A DNA stretch of 64,000 nucleotides from Tamilnaduibacter salinus (GCF_003096655.1 NZ_QEKQ01000006.1:219841-283840), one strand, 5' to 3'. Shown: positions 1-12,603, counted from the stretch's first letter. Numbers and translations: made by a program. Notes: a model not told the origin generated them from the letters alone.

Positions 1-1211
1 TCCCCGAGGGCTTTCTCGGCCTCGGCCACGGCGTCGGCGACAACCTTCCGACTCATCGGGTCAAACCGTTCTTCGACAGTGACATTCACAAGCACCTGCG
101 GGAGCCTTGTCATCTCACGGCGCAACTCCGCCAGCGGCCGGTCTGCTCGCCACACCGCCATCAGCACCTGCAAAGCGGAAACAATGCCATCGCCCGTCGT
201 GGTGCAGTCGCGGATCACCAGGTGGCCAGAGCCCTCGCCTCCCAGCTGCCACCCCCGCGAGATGAGCTGCTCCATGACGTACCGGTCGCCCACCTTCGCG
301 CGGACGAAGGGAATGTCACGTTCCTGCAGTGCCAGCGCGACCCCGAGGTTGGTCATGAGCGTGCCGACCACACCGCCCCGCAGACGGCCTTCCCGATGGC
401 GCTGGGCGGCAATGATGTACAGCAGCTCATCGCCGTCCACGACGCTGCCATCCCGGTCCACGAACTGGACCCGGTCCCCATCCCCGTCAAAGGCGATCCC
501 CAGATCCGCCTGCCGATGCACCACCTCGTTCTGGAGCGCATCCAGATGGGTGGAGCCCACCCCGAGATTGATATTGAGGCCGTCGGGCTCAGAACCAATC
601 ACCGAGACGATCGCGCCCAGCTCCTGAAACACCTTGGGTGCGACGTGATAGGTCGCGCCGTGAGCGCAATCCAGCACGATGCGCATGCCATCGAGCCGAA
701 ACTCGTTGGGCACCGTGCTCTTACAGAACTCGACATAGCGCCCGGGCGCATCGTCCACCCTGGATGCTTTGCCCAGATCCGCAGCATCGCAAACTGCCAG
801 CGGTCGATCCAGCCAGTCCTCAATCTCCGCCTCGACGGAATCACTCAGCTTCGTCCCTTCATGCGAGAAAAACTTGATGCCGTTATCATGATGGGGGTTG
901 TGAGAGGCGCTGATGACGATCCCCGCCGACGCGCGGAAGGTGCGGGTGAGATAGGCAATCGCTGGCGTCGGCATGGGCCCCAGCAGGCGCACATCAATCC
1001 CGGCGGCGGCGAGGCCGGCCTCAAGAGCCGACTCGAACATGTAGCCCGACAGACGGGTATCCTTGCCGATCAGCACCCGGTTGCGCTGACCGTCGCGCCG
1101 CAACACCTGGCCGGCGGCCCAACCAAGCTTGAGCATAAAATCCGGCGTGATGGGCTCGCTGCCAACCCGCCCCCGAATCCCATCGGTTCCAAAATAACGG
1201 CGTTCCGTCAT
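1..1211 (-). CDS. glmM: Phosphoglucosamine mutase GlmM (3' end cut by window)
   Basis: Cytosolic enzyme converting glucosamine-6-phosphate to glucosamine-1-phosphate for UDP-GlcNAc, peptidoglycan and LPS synthesis. Translating the minus strand from the ATG at 1211 gives 403 uninterrupted codons beginning [17 protein letters not shown]. The phosphoserine loop SASHNP has its catalytic serine at residue 103, the metal loop DGDGDR lies near residue 244, and the sugar-binding GEGSGH near residue 325. About 40 C-terminal residues (phosphate-binding domain) lie beyond the window edge. The start overlaps the folP stop in an ATGA, so the two are translationally coupled, the usual folP-glmM arrangement in gammaproteobacteria. 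Confidence 0.96.
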   Translation of the reverse strand, partial: MTERRYFGTDGIRGRVGSEPITPDFMLKLGWAAGQVLRRDGQRNRVLIGKDTRLSGYMFESALEAGLAAAGIDVRLLGPMPTPAIAYLTRTFRASAGIVISASHNPHHDNGIKFFSHEGTKLSDSVEAEIEDWLDRPLAVCDAADLGKASRVDDAPGRYVEFCKSTVPNEFRLDGMRIVLDCAHGATYHVAPKVFQELGAIVSVIGSEPDGLNINLGVGSTHLDALQNEVVHRQADLGIAFDGDGDRVQFVDRDGSVVDGDELLYIIAAQRHREGRLRGGVVGTLMTNLGVALALQERDIPFVRAKVGDRYVMEQLISRGWQLGGEGSGHLVIRDCTTTGDGIVSALQVLMAVWRADRPLAELRREMTRLPQVLVNVTVEERFDPMSRKVVADAVAEAEKALG

Positions 1212-2035
1212 GTTATGGCGTCCTCCATCGCAGCCACCAACCGGGCGGCATCAATCGTCGCATTCACGTCATGGACACGCAGTATCTGTGCACCCTTCAG
1301 GGCGGATATTGTCGCCGCCGCCACACTGGCAGGCAAGCGCTCGTCCACGGAACGGCCCGTCACATGGCCGAGCATCGACTTGCGGGACATGCCGACCAGC
1401 AATGGATAGCCCAGTTCGTGGAATCGCTCCAGGCGCCCCAGCAACTGCAGGTTGTGGGTCACGGACTTACCAAACCCGAAACCGGGATCAAGGATCAGTT
1501 GGTCGCCGGCAATACCGGCCGCCCGGACCGCATCCACACGAGCCTTCAGAAATCCGGCTACTTCCTCAGTGACACTGTCATAGCGGGGACGCTCCTGCAT
1601 GGTACCGGGCTCGCCCTGCATGTGCATCAGACAGACCGGCAGACCGCTGTCGGCGGCGGCCGATAGCGCCCCCTCGCGCCGCAACGCCCGCACGTCATTG
1701 ATCAACCCCGCCCCCAGGCGCGCCGTCTCTAGGATCACTTCCGGGGTGCTGGTGTCCACTGAGATGATCGTCTCCACTTCCGAGGCGATCGCCTCCACGA
1801 CCGGACAGACCCGGTCCAGCTCTTCCTGCACGGACACCGGCGCGGCCCCCGGGCGCGTGGACTCCCCTCCGACATCCACAAAGCTGGCGCCTTCAGCCAC
1901 CATCTCACGCGCATGCGTCAGAGCGCGATCCACCGTATTGAAGTGCCCACCATCGGAAAACGAATCCGGTGTGATATTGATGATGCCCATGACGCGTGGC
2001 GCGTCGAGTCGGCATTGCTGGGTCCCAAACTGCAT
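1208..2035 (-). CDS. folP: Dihydropteroate synthase
   Basis: Joins 6-hydroxymethyl-dihydropterin pyrophosphate to p-aminobenzoate in folate synthesis; target of sulfonamides. It has 275 residues with both family signatures: [14 protein letters not shown] near residue 17 and the GGESTRPGA segment near residue 56. Further on are [13 protein letters not shown] (pterin site) and MSRKSMLG. It lies between ftsH upstream and glmM downstream on the same strand; its TGA overlaps the glmM ATG. A terminator-like hairpin separates it from ftsH, so it may have its own promoter or rely on read-through. Confidence 0.96.
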   Translation of the reverse strand: MQFGTQQCRLDAPRVMGIINITPDSFSDGGHFNTVDRALTHAREMVAEGASFVDVGGESTRPGAAPVSVQEELDRVCPVVEAIASEVETIISVDTSTPEVILETARLGAGLINDVRALRREGALSAAADSGLPVCLMHMQGEPGTMQERPRYDSVTEEVAGFLKARVDAVRAAGIAGDQLILDPGFGFGKSVTHNLQLLGRLERFHELGYPLLVGMSRKSMLGHVTGRSVDERLPASVAAATISALKGAQILRVHDVNATIDAARLVAAMEDAIT

Positions 2036-2071
2036 GGGCGGGCGCCCCCCTATGATTGTGTTGCCATAACG

Positions 2072-2096
2072 AAAAACGCCGCCCGTTGGGCGGCGT
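2072..2096 (-). terminator. Rho-independent terminator after ftsH
   Basis: Read on the minus strand, a 9-bp GC-rich perfect stem (ACGCCGCCC / GGGCGGCGT) with a 3-nt loop is followed by TTTTC. It sits about 27 nt beyond the ftsH stop and about 37 nt before the folP start, so it would separate ftsH from folP-glmM expression at least partly. Confidence 0.75.
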
Positions 2097-2122
2097 CATG
2101 AGCACGGGCCGGTAGTCGACCG

Positions 2123-4063
2123 TCAGTGGTCGCCCACCGGACCGCCGATACCTTCTCCGGGCTGACGACCGGCGTCGCGATCGTCCGCAGCGGCCGTCCC
2201 ATCGCTGGTGTTGCCACCGTCGTCCGGACCATTCCAGCCCTGCGGCGGTCTCGGCACCTTGCCTTCCATGATGTCATCGATCTGGAAGCGATCAATGGTT
2301 TCGTACCGCATCAGGGCATCGGCCATCAGATCGAGCTTGTCGCGGTTTTCGATGAGCAGGCGACGGGCCGTCTCGTAGCACTCATCGATGATGTTCCGTA
2401 CTTCCTCGTCGATGCGCTGGGCCGTCTCCGGGGAGTGCCCCGTTTGGCTGCTTTGCCCCGCCGAGTAGCCGACGAACGGCTCCTCGTTGTCGGAGTCGTA
2501 CTGCAGCGGCCCCAGCTTCTCGGACAGCCCCCACTTGGTGACCATGTTACGGGCCAGCTCCGTCGCGCGTTTAATGTCGTTGGAGGCACCGGTCGTCACG
2601 CCATCCGCACCCAGCGTCAGTTCCTCGGCGATCCGACCGCCGAACAGACTGCAAATCTGGCTGATAATGGCCCGGCGGCTGTGGCTGTACTTGTCTTCCT
2701 CGGGGAGGAACATCGTCACACCCAGCGCCCGACCGCGCGGAATGATGGTGACCTTGTAGACCGGATCATGCTCGGGCACCAGGCGCCCGATGATCGCGTG
2801 ACCGGACTCGTGGTTCGCCGTGTTCAGCTTCTCTTTCTCGTTCATGACCATGGATTTGCGCTCAGCGCCCATCATGATCTTGTCCTTGGCGAGCTCAAGC
2901 TCTTCCATGGACACGAGCCGCTGGTTCCGACGCGCCGCGAACAGCGCCGCCTCGTTCACCAGGTTCGACAGGTCAGCGCCGGAAAAACCAGGCGTGCCAC
3001 GGGCGACCAGCTTCGGGTCCACGTCATCGGCCATCGGCACCTTCTTGAGGTGCACCTTGAGAATCTGCTCGCGGCCCAGGATGTCCGGCAGGTTCACCAC
3101 GACTTGGCGATCGAAGCGTCCGGGACGCAGCAGCGCCGGGTCCAGCACGTCCGGCCGGTTGGTGGCGGCGATGACGATGACGCCCTCGTTGCCCTCAAAA
3201 CCGTCCATCTCGACCAGCAACTGGTTCAGCGTCTGCTCACGCTCGTCGTGGCCACCGCCCATACCAGCGCCACGATGGCGACCGACCGCATCGATCTCAT
3301 CAATGAAGATGATGCAGGGGCTCTGCTTCTTGGCCTGCTCGAACATGTCGCGAACGCGGGACGCGCCCACGCCGACGAACATCTCAACGAAATCGGAGCC
3401 GGAGATGGAGAAGAACGGGACCTTCGCCTCGCCAGCAATCGCTTTGGCGAGTAGCGTCTTACCAGTACCCGGCGGCCCCACCATCAGGACGCCCTTGGGA
3501 ATCTGGCCACCGAGTCGCTGGAACTTGCTGGGGTCCTTCAGGAAGTCCACCAGTTCCTTCACGTCTTCTTTGGCTTCGTCGCAGCCGGCAACGTCACCAA
3601 ACACCGTTTTGATCTGGTCCTCGCTCATCAGGCGGGCCTTGCTCTTGCCGAACGACATGGGGCCTTTGCCGCCACCGCCGCCCTGCATCTGGCGCATGAA
3701 GAACACGAACAGCGCGATGATGATAAGGATTGGGAAGGACGCGACCAGCAACTGAGTCCAGATGCTTTGCCGGTCCGGCTTTTTGCCCACGATCTGTACG
3801 TTGTTGGCGAGCAGGTCGTCCATCAACTTGGTGTCGGGCACCGGCGGACGCACCGTCTGGAAGCGCGAGCCGTTCTCACGCACGCCCTGAATTTCCAGCC
3901 CGTCGATTGTGACCTCGCGGACCTGTTCCTGCTGCACCATTTGTACAAACTGGGAATAATTGACTTCCTGCGCTCCCGTGGTCGGGGAGAAGTTCTGAAA
4001 AACCATCAGCAGGACGGCTGCAATAATCAGCCAGAGAACCAGATTCTTTGCCATATCGCTCAA
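2123..4063 (-). CDS. ftsH: ATP-dependent zinc metalloprotease FtsH
   Basis: Inner-membrane AAA+ protease degrading sigma-32, LpxC and misassembled membrane proteins. It has 646 residues. Two N-terminal TM segments (about residues 6-24 and 103-122) flank a periplasmic domain. The AAA module follows, with Walker A GPPGTGKT, Walker [10 protein letters not shown] and the SRH region ending RPGRFDRQV. The peptidase site is HESGH with a downstream acidic zinc ligand. The chosen start is a TTG at 4063 with an AGGTGA Shine-Dalgarno six bases upstream, giving MSDMAKNL as in many Pseudomonas homologues; an in-frame ATG at 4054 (MAKNL) is the alternative. It follows rlmE, a pairing also found in E. coli. 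Confidence 0.97.
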   Translation of the reverse strand: MSDMAKNLVLWLIIAAVLLMVFQNFSPTTGAQEVNYSQFVQMVQQEQVREVTIDGLEIQGVRENGSRFQTVRPPVPDTKLMDDLLANNVQIVGKKPDRQSIWTQLLVASFPILIIIALFVFFMRQMQGGGGGKGPMSFGKSKARLMSEDQIKTVFGDVAGCDEAKEDVKELVDFLKDPSKFQRLGGQIPKGVLMVGPPGTGKTLLAKAIAGEAKVPFFSISGSDFVEMFVGVGASRVRDMFEQAKKQSPCIIFIDEIDAVGRHRGAGMGGGHDEREQTLNQLLVEMDGFEGNEGVIVIAATNRPDVLDPALLRPGRFDRQVVVNLPDILGREQILKVHLKKVPMADDVDPKLVARGTPGFSGADLSNLVNEAALFAARRNQRLVSMEELELAKDKIMMGAERKSMVMNEKEKLNTANHESGHAIIGRLVPEHDPVYKVTIIPRGRALGVTMFLPEEDKYSHSRRAIISQICSLFGGRIAEELTLGADGVTTGASNDIKRATELARNMVTKWGLSEKLGPLQYDSDNEEPFVGYSAGQSSQTGHSPETAQRIDEEVRNIIDECYETARRLLIENRDKLDLMADALMRYETIDRFQIDDIMEGKVPRPPQGWNGPDDGGNTSDGTAAADDRDAGRQPGEGIGGPVGDH

Positions 4064-4106
4064 GGATCATCACCTGTGAATGAGAGGGTGGTATACGCCA
4101 CCCAGT

Positions 4107-4143
4107 CGCGACAGGGCCCTTCGAAAAGGGTTGGACTGTCGCG
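4107..4143. other. Stem-loop in the rlmE-ftsH spacer
   Basis: An 8-bp perfect outer stem (CGCGACAG / CTGTCGCG) encloses an inner CCCTT/AAGGG pairing with a tetraloop-sized apex. It lies in the presumed ftsH 5' leader. No T-run follows on either strand, so it does not look like an ordinary intrinsic terminator; a role in mRNA processing or translation control is only a guess. Confidence 0.5.
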
Positions 4144-4232
4144 CTATCGTCAACCTTACCCTAATTGTACGCCCATCAACCAGCGTTGGCCCACCATGGT
4201 CGACCGACCTTCGGATGAACGTCCGGCAAGAA

Positions 4233-4853
4233 TTACCCCCGAAAGCCCCGGCAAACCTGGTAGACCTCACGCGATCGGGCCCGCGAGGCGTCCGGCTTGC
4301 GGCTGACCACCTTGTCGAACTGCTGCTTCATATCCCGGAGCAGTTCATCGAACCCTTCACCCTGGAACACTTTGGTGACGAATACGCCACCCGGGCGGAG
4401 CACTTGTTGGGCGGTATCCAGCGCCAACTCGACAAGGTACATGGCGTTGGGGATATCCACCGCTGCCATACCACTCATATTGGGGGCCATATCGGAAATT
4501 ACAACGTCCGCCGGCTGATCACCGAGCGAGGCCAACACGTCATCGAGCACCGATTGTTCGGTGAAATCGCCCTGAACGAAATCGACACCCGGCAATGGGT
4601 CCATGGCGAGAATGTCGCTCGCCACTACACGTCCCTTATGACCAATGCGCTCCATGGCGACCTGGGACCAGCCACCCGGCGCCGCCCCCAGATCGACGAC
4701 CAGCTGACCGCCCCGAAAAAAGCGGTCCCGATCATCCAGCTCCTTGAGCTTGAAACTGGCACGGGAGCGATACCCCTCAGCACGGGACTGGCGCACGTAG
4801 GGGTCGTCATGATGTTCGCGAAGCCAGCGACGGCTGGAACCGGATTTGGCCAA
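4233..4853 (-). CDS. rlmE: 23S rRNA 2'-O-ribose U2552 methyltransferase RlmE
   Basis: SAM-dependent methyltransferase modifying U2552 in the 23S A-loop during 50S maturation. The chosen product has 206 residues starting [10 protein letters not shown] from a TTG at 4853 with a GGAGG Shine-Dalgarno eight to nine bases before it; the longer frame from 4889 adds 12 residues unlike the family. The SAM-binding motif [13 protein letters not shown] lies near residue 55, and the catalytic K-D-K-E tetrad is represented by Lys in [12 protein letters not shown], Asp in [12 protein letters not shown], Lys in FVTKVFQGE and the adjacent Glu. It is transcribed divergently from yhbY and followed by ftsH. Confidence 0.95.
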   Translation of the reverse strand: MAKSGSSRRWLREHHDDPYVRQSRAEGYRSRASFKLKELDDRDRFFRGGQLVVDLGAAPGGWSQVAMERIGHKGRVVASDILAMDPLPGVDFVQGDFTEQSVLDDVLASLGDQPADVVISDMAPNMSGMAAVDIPNAMYLVELALDTAQQVLRPGGVFVTKVFQGEGFDELLRDMKQQFDKVVSRKPDASRARSREVYQVCRGFRG

Positions 4854-4983
4854 CGGACACCTCCGAGTCTGGGCGTGCGGGCAGCCCATCGACGCCCGCT
4901 TCCCTGTTACAATGCGAGTTTACAGCAAACCGGAGCGTCACCCCGGGTCGCCCGACAAATGACTGCGATTGAGAGACTGTATT

Positions 4984-5289
4984 ATGAGCCTGTCCCCCGA
5001 ACAACGCCGGGAATACCGCGCCATTGCCCACCACCTGAAACCCGTCGTCATGGTGGGTGACAAGGGCCTGTCGGAGGGCCTGCAGCAGGAACTGGAGCGG
5101 GCTCTGGATGACCATGAGTTGATCAAGGTCAAAGTGGCCAGCCCGGACCGGGACGAACGACGGGCCGCGATTGACGCGATCTGCGAAGACACCGGCGCGG
5201 AACTGGTTCAGGTGATTGGCAAAGTGGCCGTGCTGCTGCGTCGCGCTGCCAAGCCCAACCCCAAGCTGTCCAACCTGACCCGCACCTGA
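4984..5289 (+). CDS. yhbY: Ribosome assembly RNA-binding protein YhbY
   Basis: A 101-residue CRM-domain protein (CRS1-YhbY) that binds pre-50S particles. It starts MSLSPEQRREYRAIAHHLKP and carries the conserved VVMVGDKGLSE loop, the CRM counterpart of the GxxG RNA-binding loop. The ATG at 4984 is preferred over an upstream in-frame codon at 4969 because it matches the family N-terminus. A TACAAT -10-like hexamer lies at 4908-4913. It is divergent from rlmE, the usual arrangement in this group. Confidence 0.93.
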   Translation: MSLSPEQRREYRAIAHHLKPVVMVGDKGLSEGLQQELERALDDHELIKVKVASPDRDERRAAIDAICEDTGAELVQVIGKVAVLLRRAAKPNPKLSNLTRT

Positions 5290-5379
5290 CAACAGATCCC
5301 GCCACAACGAAATGCGTCGCCGGACTCCCGCCCGGCGACGCGACTGGCTCTGCCACTGAAAGGCGCGTTATCAGCGCCT

Positions 5380-5859
5380 TCAGAGATGCTCCACCTGATC
5401 AATCTCGTACTCAACTGTGCCCGACGGCACTTTCACCTCAACCACCTCGCCTTCGCTTTTGCCAATCAGCGCACGGGCAATCGGTGACGTCACAGACAGG
5501 CGACCGGCTTTCACATCCGCCTCGTCCTCACCGCAGATCTGGTAACGGACTTCTTCGTCCGTGTCCGCGTTGATCAGAGTCACCGTCACGCCAAAGATGA
5601 CCTTCCCGGTGTTGTTGATGCTGGTGATGTCGATCACCTGGGCGCCCGCAAGCTTGGATTCAATTTCCTGAATCCGCCCTTCAATGAAGCTCTGCTGCTC
5701 ACGGGCTGCATGGTATTCGGCGTTTTCCTTCAGATCGCCATGCTCACGGGCCTCGGCGATGGCTTCGATGACCCTCGGGCGTTCGACAGACTTGAGGTGC
5801 CGCAGCTCCTCACGGAGCTTGCTTTCGCCATTGACGGTCATGGGTACTCGGTCATTCAT
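5380..5859 (-). CDS. greA: Transcription elongation factor GreA
   Basis: Binds the RNA polymerase secondary channel and stimulates cleavage of backtracked transcripts. It has 159 residues from the ATG at 5859 ([19 protein letters not shown]), matching the family length of about 158; a TTG nine bases upstream would sit too close to the AGGA Shine-Dalgarno. The N-terminal coiled coil carries the acidic tip pair within [16 protein letters not shown]. The C-terminal FKBP-like domain ends [10 protein letters not shown]. The start lies inside the end of carB (carB stop at 5865-5867, 5 nt upstream), so it closes the carA-carB-greA unit. Confidence 0.96.
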   Translation of the reverse strand: MNDRVPMTVNGESKLREELRHLKSVERPRVIEAIAEAREHGDLKENAEYHAAREQQSFIEGRIQEIESKLAGAQVIDITSINNTGKVIFGVTVTLINADTDEEVRYQICGEDEADVKAGRLSVTSPIARALIGKSEGEVVEVKVPSGTVEYEIDQVEHL

Positions 5860-5864
5860 GGCAA

Positions 5865-8800
5865 TCAATTTCCTGCATGCAGTTGCTGGAGCCGACGCAC
5901 GGTCCGCTCCGGTCCGAATTTAATGGCACGGCAGAAGGCCTCGCCGCCCGCCAGCGTGGTGGTATAGGTCACCTTGTGCTGTAGCGCGGACTGGCGGATC
6001 TGGGCGGAATCAGCAATTGCCCGGCGCCCTTCCGTCGTGTTGATGATCAGTTGAATCTGGCCGTTCTTGATCGCATCAACGATGTGCGGTCGGCCTTCCC
6101 GGACCTTGTTGACCCGGTCCACCGAAATGCCGGCATCTTCGAGCGTCTGCGCAGTGCCGCCGGTGGCCACCAGCTCGAAACCGGCTTCCACCAGATCCCG
6201 CGCCAGCGTGATCGCTCGCGGCTTGTCGGCCTCCCGGACAGAGATAAACGCGGTGCCCTTGACCGGGAGCTGTTCGCCCGCTGCCAGCGCCGCCTTGGCA
6301 AAAGCCTCGTCAAAGCTGTCGCCGATGCCCATCACTTCACCGGTGGATTTCATTTCCGGACCCAGGATCGGGTCTACCGCCGGGAACTTCGGGAACGGGA
6401 AGACGGACTCTTTTACCGAATAATAGTGTGGGGTCACCTCCTTCGTGAAGCCCTGCTCCTTGAGCGAGACGCCCGCCATGCAGCGCGCCGCCACTTTCGC
6501 CAGCGACACACCAATGGCCTTGGAGACGAAGGGCACGGTCCGTGACGCCCGCGGGTTTACTTCGATCACATAGATCGTATCGTCCTGCCAGGCGAGCTGG
6601 ACGTTCATCAGGCCGACCACCTCCAGCTCCAGCGCCATCCGGCGGACGGCCTCCCGCATTTCATCCTGCACCTCGGCCGGCAACGTGTACGGGGGCAATG
6701 AGCAGGCCGAATCACCGGAGTGAACGCCGGCCTGCTCAATGTGCTGCATGATGCCACCGATCACGACATCGTTACCGTCACAGACCGCATCAATGTCCAC
6801 CTCAATGGCGGCATTCAGGAAGTGGTCCAGCAACACGGGGCTGTCGTTGGAGACCAGCACAGCCTCCCGCATATAGCGGACGAGTTCTTCCTCGTTGTAA
6901 ACGATTTCCATGGCGCGACCACCCAGAACGTAGGACGGCCGGACGACCAGCGGATAACCGATCCCGCGGGCCTCAACAATGCCCTCCTCGTGGCTGCGCA
7001 CAGTGGCATTGGCCGGCTGACGCAGCCCCAGGCGACCGATCATCTCCTGAAAACGCTCGCGATCCTCGGCGCGGTCGATCGCGTCAGGGCTGGTACCAAT
7101 AATGGGCACACCCGCTGCTTCCAGGCCACGGGACAGCTTGAGCGGGGTCTGACCACCGAACTGGACGATCACACCGTCCGGTTTTTCGATGTACACGATC
7201 TCCAGCACGTCCTCGAGCGTAATCGGCTCGAAATACAACCGGTCTGAGGTGTCATAGTCCGTGGACACGGTTTCCGGGTTGCAGTTGATCATGATGGTCT
7301 CGTAGCCGTCTTCGCGCATGGCGAGGGAGGCGTGGACACAACAGTAATCGAACTCGATCCCCTGACCGATGCGGTTGGGGCCGCCACCGATCACCACAAT
7401 CTTCTTGCGGTCCGACACATCGGCTTCGCATTCTTCCTCATAGGTCGAGTACATGTACGCGGTGGAAGAGGCGAACTCGGCGGCACAGGTGTCGACGCGC
7501 TTGAAGACCGGGCGCACGCCCAGGTCGTGACGACGCTTGCGCAGACTGGCCTCGGAAATGCCCAGCAGCTTCGCCATGCGCGCGTCGGAGAAGCCCTTGC
7601 GTTTGAGCCGATACAGCGCCGCCGCATCCAGATCCGCCTTGCCGGCAGACTGGAGCATGGCTTCTTCTTTGATCAGGTCTTCAATCTGCACCAGGTACCA
7701 CGGGTCGATCCAGGTCTGACGGAACAGGTCATCGACCGTCATACCGGCGCGGAACGCATCCCCAAGGTACCAGATCCGGCGAGCGCCGGGCACATTCAAC
7801 TCATGGGTCAGCAGATCCTGGTCGTCTTCGTTATCGGGGTCGATCAGCGCCTCAAAGCCTTCGGAGCCGATCTCAAGACCACGCAGCGCCTTCTGGAGTG
7901 ACTCCTGAAAAGTCCGGCCAATCGCCATCACCTCGCCGACCGACTTCATCTGCGTCGTCAGACGAGCATCGGCCTGTGGGAACTTCTCGAAGGTGAACCG
8001 AGGAATCTTGGTAACCACGTAATCGATGCTCGGCTCAAACGACGCCGGAGTGACACCACCGGTGATCTCGTTCTGCAGCTCATCGAGCGTGTAACCGACG
8101 GCAAGCTTGGCCGCGACCTTGGCAATCGGGAAGCCGGTCGCCTTCGATGCCAGCGCAGAAGAGCGTGACACCCTCGGGTTCATTTCAATGACGACCATCC
8201 GACCGGTCGCCGGATTGATACCAAACTGGACGTTGGAGCCGCCGGTTTCCACGCCAATTTCGCGCAACACCGAAAGCGAGGCGTTGCGCATGACCTGATA
8301 TTCCTTATCGGTCAGCGTCTGTGAGGGGGCCACCGTGATGGAATCGCCCGTGTGCACGCCCATCGGGTCGAAATTCTCAATGGCGCAGACGATGATGCAG
8401 TTGTCGTTCTTATCTCGAACGACCTCCATCTCGTATTCCTTCCATCCGATCAGCGACTCGTCGATCAGCAGCTCGTTGGTCGGCGACAGATCGAGCCCGC
8501 GCTGACAGATTTCCTCGAACTCATCGCGGTTATAGGCAATACCGCCGCCAGAGCCTCCCATCGTGAACGACGGCCGGATGATGCAAGGGAAGCCGATGCT
8601 GTCCATCACCTGGAACGCTTCTTCCATCGAGTGCGCCAGTGACGCACGCGGGGTCTCCAGGTCGATGGCCTTCATGGCCTGGTCGAACCGGTCACGGTCT
8701 TCCGCTTTGTCGATCGTGTCGGCATTGGCGCCGATCATCTCAACACCATTCGCCTCAAGAACGCCCTGTTTCTGCAGATCCAGTGCACAGTTCAGCGCGG

Positions 8801-9080
8801 TCTGCCCGCCCATGGTGGGAAGCAGGGCATCCGGCTGTTCCTTCTCGATGATCTTTTCAACCGTTTTCCAGGTGATGGGTTCAATGTAAGTGGCATCCGC
8901 CATCGCCGGATCGGTCATGATCGTCGCCGGGTTGGAGTTCACCAGGATGACCCGGAACCCTTCTTCGGTCAGCGCCTTGCACGCCTGGGCACCGGAATAG
9001 TCGAATTCGCACGCCTGCCCGATCACAATGGGACCGGCTCCGAGAATCAGGATGCTCTGGATGTCAGTACGTTTTGGCAT
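5865..9080 (-). CDS. carB: Carbamoyl-phosphate synthase large subunit
   Basis: Makes carbamoyl phosphate from ammonia (delivered by CarA), bicarbonate and two ATP, feeding pyrimidine and arginine synthesis. It has 1071 residues, close to the E. coli protein. There are two homologous ATP-grasp halves: the first begins [19 protein letters not shown], the second [19 protein letters not shown] near residue 560. An oligomerisation domain lies between them and an MGS-type allosteric domain near the end ([18 protein letters not shown], with the [13 protein letters not shown] loop). It is separated from carA by 71 nt and is followed by greA. Confidence 0.98.
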   Translation of the reverse strand: MPKRTDIQSILILGAGPIVIGQACEFDYSGAQACKALTEEGFRVILVNSNPATIMTDPAMADATYIEPITWKTVEKIIEKEQPDALLPTMGGQTALNCALDLQKQGVLEANGVEMIGANADTIDKAEDRDRFDQAMKAIDLETPRASLAHSMEEAFQVMDSIGFPCIIRPSFTMGGSGGGIAYNRDEFEEICQRGLDLSPTNELLIDESLIGWKEYEMEVVRDKNDNCIIVCAIENFDPMGVHTGDSITVAPSQTLTDKEYQVMRNASLSVLREIGVETGGSNVQFGINPATGRMVVIEMNPRVSRSSALASKATGFPIAKVAAKLAVGYTLDELQNEITGGVTPASFEPSIDYVVTKIPRFTFEKFPQADARLTTQMKSVGEVMAIGRTFQESLQKALRGLEIGSEGFEALIDPDNEDDQDLLTHELNVPGARRIWYLGDAFRAGMTVDDLFRQTWIDPWYLVQIEDLIKEEAMLQSAGKADLDAAALYRLKRKGFSDARMAKLLGISEASLRKRRHDLGVRPVFKRVDTCAAEFASSTAYMYSTYEEECEADVSDRKKIVVIGGGPNRIGQGIEFDYCCVHASLAMREDGYETIMINCNPETVSTDYDTSDRLYFEPITLEDVLEIVYIEKPDGVIVQFGGQTPLKLSRGLEAAGVPIIGTSPDAIDRAEDRERFQEMIGRLGLRQPANATVRSHEEGIVEARGIGYPLVVRPSYVLGGRAMEIVYNEEELVRYMREAVLVSNDSPVLLDHFLNAAIEVDIDAVCDGNDVVIGGIMQHIEQAGVHSGDSACSLPPYTLPAEVQDEMREAVRRMALELEVVGLMNVQLAWQDDTIYVIEVNPRASRTVPFVSKAIGVSLAKVAARCMAGVSLKEQGFTKEVTPHYYSVKESVFPFPKFPAVDPILGPEMKSTGEVMGIGDSFDEAFAKAALAAGEQLPVKGTAFISVREADKPRAITLARDLVEAGFELVATGGTAQTLEDAGISVDRVNKVREGRPHIVDAIKNGQIQLIINTTEGRRAIADSAQIRQSALQHKVTYTTTLAGGEAFCRAIKFGPERTVRRLQQLHAGN

Positions 9081-9151
9081 TTAATCGTTAACCTGTCAGC
9101 AGCGGTTTCAATCCTGGCGGGCGCCGCCCACCTCTCGGTCTCGGGCGATGA

Positions 9152-10300
9152 TCAGCCCGCGGCGCGGTTGCCTCCTGTTTCGTCCATCAGCCGGATGAAC
9201 TGATCAAACAGAGGCGCCACGTCGTGGGGGCCGGGGCTGGCTTCCGGGTGCCCCTGGAAGCTGAAGGCGGGCCGGTCGGTCCGGCGAATACCCTGCAGCG
9301 TACCGTCGAACAGAGACTTATGGGTCGCTTCCAGGTTCGCCGGCAGTGTCGCCTCATCCACGGCAAACCCGTGATTCTGGCTGGTAATCATCACACCACC
9401 AGTCGCCAGGTCCTGGACCGGATGGTTGGCACCATGGTGACCGTGACTCATTTTCAGACTCTTCGCGCCGCTGGCGAGTGCCAGCAACTGATGCCCCAGA
9501 CAGATCCCGAACACCGGCACATCGGTTTCCAGCAGCTCCCGAATGGCTTCGATCGCGTAATCGCAGGGTTCCGGATCCCCTGGCCCATTGGAGAGGAACA
9601 CTCCGTCCGGCTGCATGGCTAACACATCGCTGGCAGGCGTGTCGGCGGGCACAACCGTCACATCGCATCCGCGGGACGCCAACATTCGCAGAATGTTGAA
9701 CTTGATGCCGTAGTCGTAGGCGACCACCCGATAGCGCGGGTTTGTCAGTTCGCCGTAGCCACCGCCATGCAGTGACCAGACGGTCTGCGTCCACTGGTAA
9801 CGCTCCTTGCTGCCCGTTTCCTTTGCCAGGTCCATCCCCTTCAGCCCGGGAAAGTCACGCGCCAGCGCCACAGCGCGCTCTTCAGTGGCGTTCTCGCCGG
9901 CCACGATCGCGCCATTCTGGGAGCCTGTGTTACGCAGCAAACGGGTGAGGCGGCGCGTATCAATGCCAGCAATGCCAATACGATCATTGCCACGAAGGTA
10001 CTCATCCAGGTTCTGCTGGCGACGCCAGCTGTTGGGTAGCAGGGGCAGGTCGCGAATGATCAGGCCGGCGGCGTGAATCCGATCCGACTCCACGTCCTCG
10101 TCATTCACCCCGGTGTTTCCAATGTGCGGATAGGTCAGCGTCACCATCTGGCGGGCATAGGACGGGTCTGTGAGGATCTCCTGATAACCGCTCATCGCGG
10201 TATTGAAGACCACTTCCCCACTGGTCTCACCGTCGGCGCCGATGGAAAACCCTCTGAAAACACTGCCATCTGCGAGCGCAAGGATTGCTGGTGAAGTCAA
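9152..10300 (-). CDS. carA: Carbamoyl-phosphate synthase small subunit
   Basis: Class I glutamine amidotransferase subunit that hydrolyses glutamine and channels ammonia to CarB. It has 382 residues. The N-terminal domain starts [15 protein letters not shown] from a TTG at 10300 preceded by an AGAGGAAA Shine-Dalgarno. The C-terminal domain carries the nucleophile elbow [13 protein letters not shown] and the catalytic His/Glu in [11 protein letters not shown]. The gene lies between dapB and carB, as in Pseudomonas. The 208-nt upstream spacer holds a short ORF ending on the carA start and two small hairpins, possible regulatory elements. Confidence 0.97.
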   Translation of the reverse strand: MTSPAILALADGSVFRGFSIGADGETSGEVVFNTAMSGYQEILTDPSYARQMVTLTYPHIGNTGVNDEDVESDRIHAAGLIIRDLPLLPNSWRRQQNLDEYLRGNDRIGIAGIDTRRLTRLLRNTGSQNGAIVAGENATEERAVALARDFPGLKGMDLAKETGSKERYQWTQTVWSLHGGGYGELTNPRYRVVAYDYGIKFNILRMLASRGCDVTVVPADTPASDVLAMQPDGVFLSNGPGDPEPCDYAIEAIRELLETDVPVFGICLGHQLLALASGAKSLKMSHGHHGANHPVQDLATGGVMITSQNHGFAVDEATLPANLEATHKSLFDGTLQGIRRTDRPAFSFQGHPEASPGPHDVAPLFDQFIRLMDETGGNRAAG

Positions 10301-10416
10301 TGCCGTTTCCTCTTCCTACCGTCTGGGCGAAGCGCGGGGCCGGGACCGGCGCCCGCCGCGAGACACACCTCTCCGACGTCCGCTCGCAAAAAAGCGAGAC
10401 AGAGCTTGAACTCCAT
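10297..10416 (-). CDS. Possible 39-codon leader ORF overlapping the carA start
   Basis: An ATG at 10416 opens a 39-codon frame starting [17 protein letters not shown]; its TGA overlaps the TTG start of carA as TTGA. A perfect 5-bp stem with a T6 loop lies inside it (10383-10398). The overlap would allow translational coupling to a weak TTG start. No homologue is recognised, the SD is poor (GCGGG), and a chance ORF in GC-rich DNA cannot be excluded. Confidence 0.3.
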   Translation of the reverse strand: MEFKLCLAFLRADVGEVCLAAGAGPGPALRPDGRKRKRH

Positions 10417-10466
10417 CCCGCTTTGAGGATCGGGCAGGGAACGCCGGTGTGGGTGCGGTCAAACTG

Positions 10467-10486
10467 CGGTATTGTAAAAAATACCG
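10467..10486. promoter_or_regulatory. Inverted repeat between dapB and carA
   Basis: A 7-bp perfect inverted repeat CGGTATT / AATACCG with a 6-nt A/T-rich centre lies 23 nt past the dapB stop and about 165 nt before carA. It could be an operator or an imperfect terminator of dapB; no T-tract follows on the minus strand. Confidence 0.4.
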
Positions 10487-10508
10487 GGCTCAGTGTCCAC
10501 GCGACGTC

Positions 10509-11321
<813 letters not shown>

Positions 11322-12458
11322 CTAGAATTTCATCTCATCAAAGAAGCTTTTTACGCCCTCAAACCAGGAGGTCTTGCGCGGAGCGTGACTCGAGCCATTC
11401 TCGCCTTTCAGGGTCTGCTGGAACTCCTCCATCAACTCTTTCTGGCGCTTGGTCAGCTTGACCGGCGTTTCCACGATCACCCGGCACAGCAGATCCCCGG
11501 CAGGACCACCACGGACCGGCGTCACGCCTTTATTGCGCAGACGGAACAGCTTACCGGTCTGCGTCTCCGGCGGAATCTTGAGCTTCACGCGGCCATCCAG
11601 CGTCGGCACTTCCAGCTCGCCACCCAGGGCGGCATCGACGATACTGATCGGTACTTCGCAATACAGATGACGGCCATCACGGGTAAAGATCCGGTGTTCC
11701 CGGACGGCCACCTCCACATAGAGGTCCCCCGGCGGTCCACCATCGAGACCCATCTCGCCTTCGCCATTCAGGCGGATACGGTCACCAGTGTCCACGCCCG
11801 GCGGCACTTTCACGGAAAGCGTCTTGGTCTCCTCAATCCGTCCGGCACCACCGCAGTCCTTGCAGGGATTCTTGATGACCTTACCGGAACCACGACAGTT
11901 CGGGCAGGCCTGCTGGACGGCGAAGAAACCCTGCTGCATGCGCACCTGACCCATACCACGACAGGTCCCGCAGGTCTCCGCAGTACTGCCCTTTTCCGCA
12001 CCGGACCCATCACACCGACCGCATTCCGTATGGCCCGGGATTTCAATCTCGACGGTTTTGCCTTTGACGGCGTCTTCCAGGTCCAGATCGAGCGTATACC
12101 GAAGGTCCGCCCCTCGATTACTGCGACCACGCCCGCCGCCGAAAATATCGCCGAAGACATCCCCGAAGATATCGGAGAACGACGCACCACCGCCTCCGAA
12201 TCCACCAAAGCCGCCGGCGCCACCCGCCTGGCCGTCCACGCCGGCGTGACCGAACTGATCATACGCGGCGCGTTTTTCACCATCGGCAAGCACCTCGTAG
12301 GCTTCGCTCGCTTCCTTGAAGCGCGCTTCCGCGTCTTGGTCGTCCGGATTGCGGTCGGGGTGGTACTTCATCGCAAGCTTGCGATACGCCTTCTTGATTT
12401 CCTTTTCGTCCGCATCCCGGGACACGCCGAGGATTTCGTAATAATCGCGCTTGGCCAT
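11322..12458 (-). CDS. dnaJ: Chaperone protein DnaJ
   Basis: Hsp40 co-chaperone delivering substrates to DnaK and stimulating its ATPase. It has 378 residues. The J domain (1-70) contains HPD in [12 protein letters not shown]-rich linker (about 75-115) follows. The zinc region has four CxxCxGxG repeats: [24 protein letters not shown] and CKDCGGAG. The C-terminal substrate-binding domains complete it. It is encoded 196 nt after dnaK on the same strand, and dapB follows 9 nt later. The spacer from dnaK holds a strong hairpin. Confidence 0.97.
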   Translation of the reverse strand: MAKRDYYEILGVSRDADEKEIKKAYRKLAMKYHPDRNPDDQDAEARFKEASEAYEVLADGEKRAAYDQFGHAGVDGQAGGAGGFGGFGGGGASFSDIFGDVFGDIFGGGRGRSNRGADLRYTLDLDLEDAVKGKTVEIEIPGHTECGRCDGSGAEKGSTAETCGTCRGMGQVRMQQGFFAVQQACPNCRGSGKVIKNPCKDCGGAGRIEETKTLSVKVPPGVDTGDRIRLNGEGEMGLDGGPPGDLYVEVAVREHRIFTRDGRHLYCEVPISIVDAALGGELEVPTLDGRVKLKIPPETQTGKLFRLRNKGVTPVRGGPAGDLLCRVIVETPVKLTKRQKELMEEFQQTLKGENGSSHAPRKTSWFEGVKSFFDEMKF

Positions 12459-12603
12459 TGTCTGACACCTGTTTTCGACTGAAGGGCGGACCGACGACGC
12501 AAGGACCTCGCGCCAGTCACTGACCCGCCAGCCTGTGACTTCTCGCTGACATCACCCGACGGTCAGCACCGGGCATTGTCAGAAACGGTTTTCTCAAACG
12601 AGC

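Noticed and set aside
222..1409. A 395-codon plus-strand frame at the left edge
   Set aside because: It is the shadow of glmM and folP; the minus strand gives GlmM with SASHNP, DGDGDR and GEGSGH motifs.
10301..10508. Known riboswitch before carA
   Set aside because: The hairpins are short and no conserved aptamer core was recognised.
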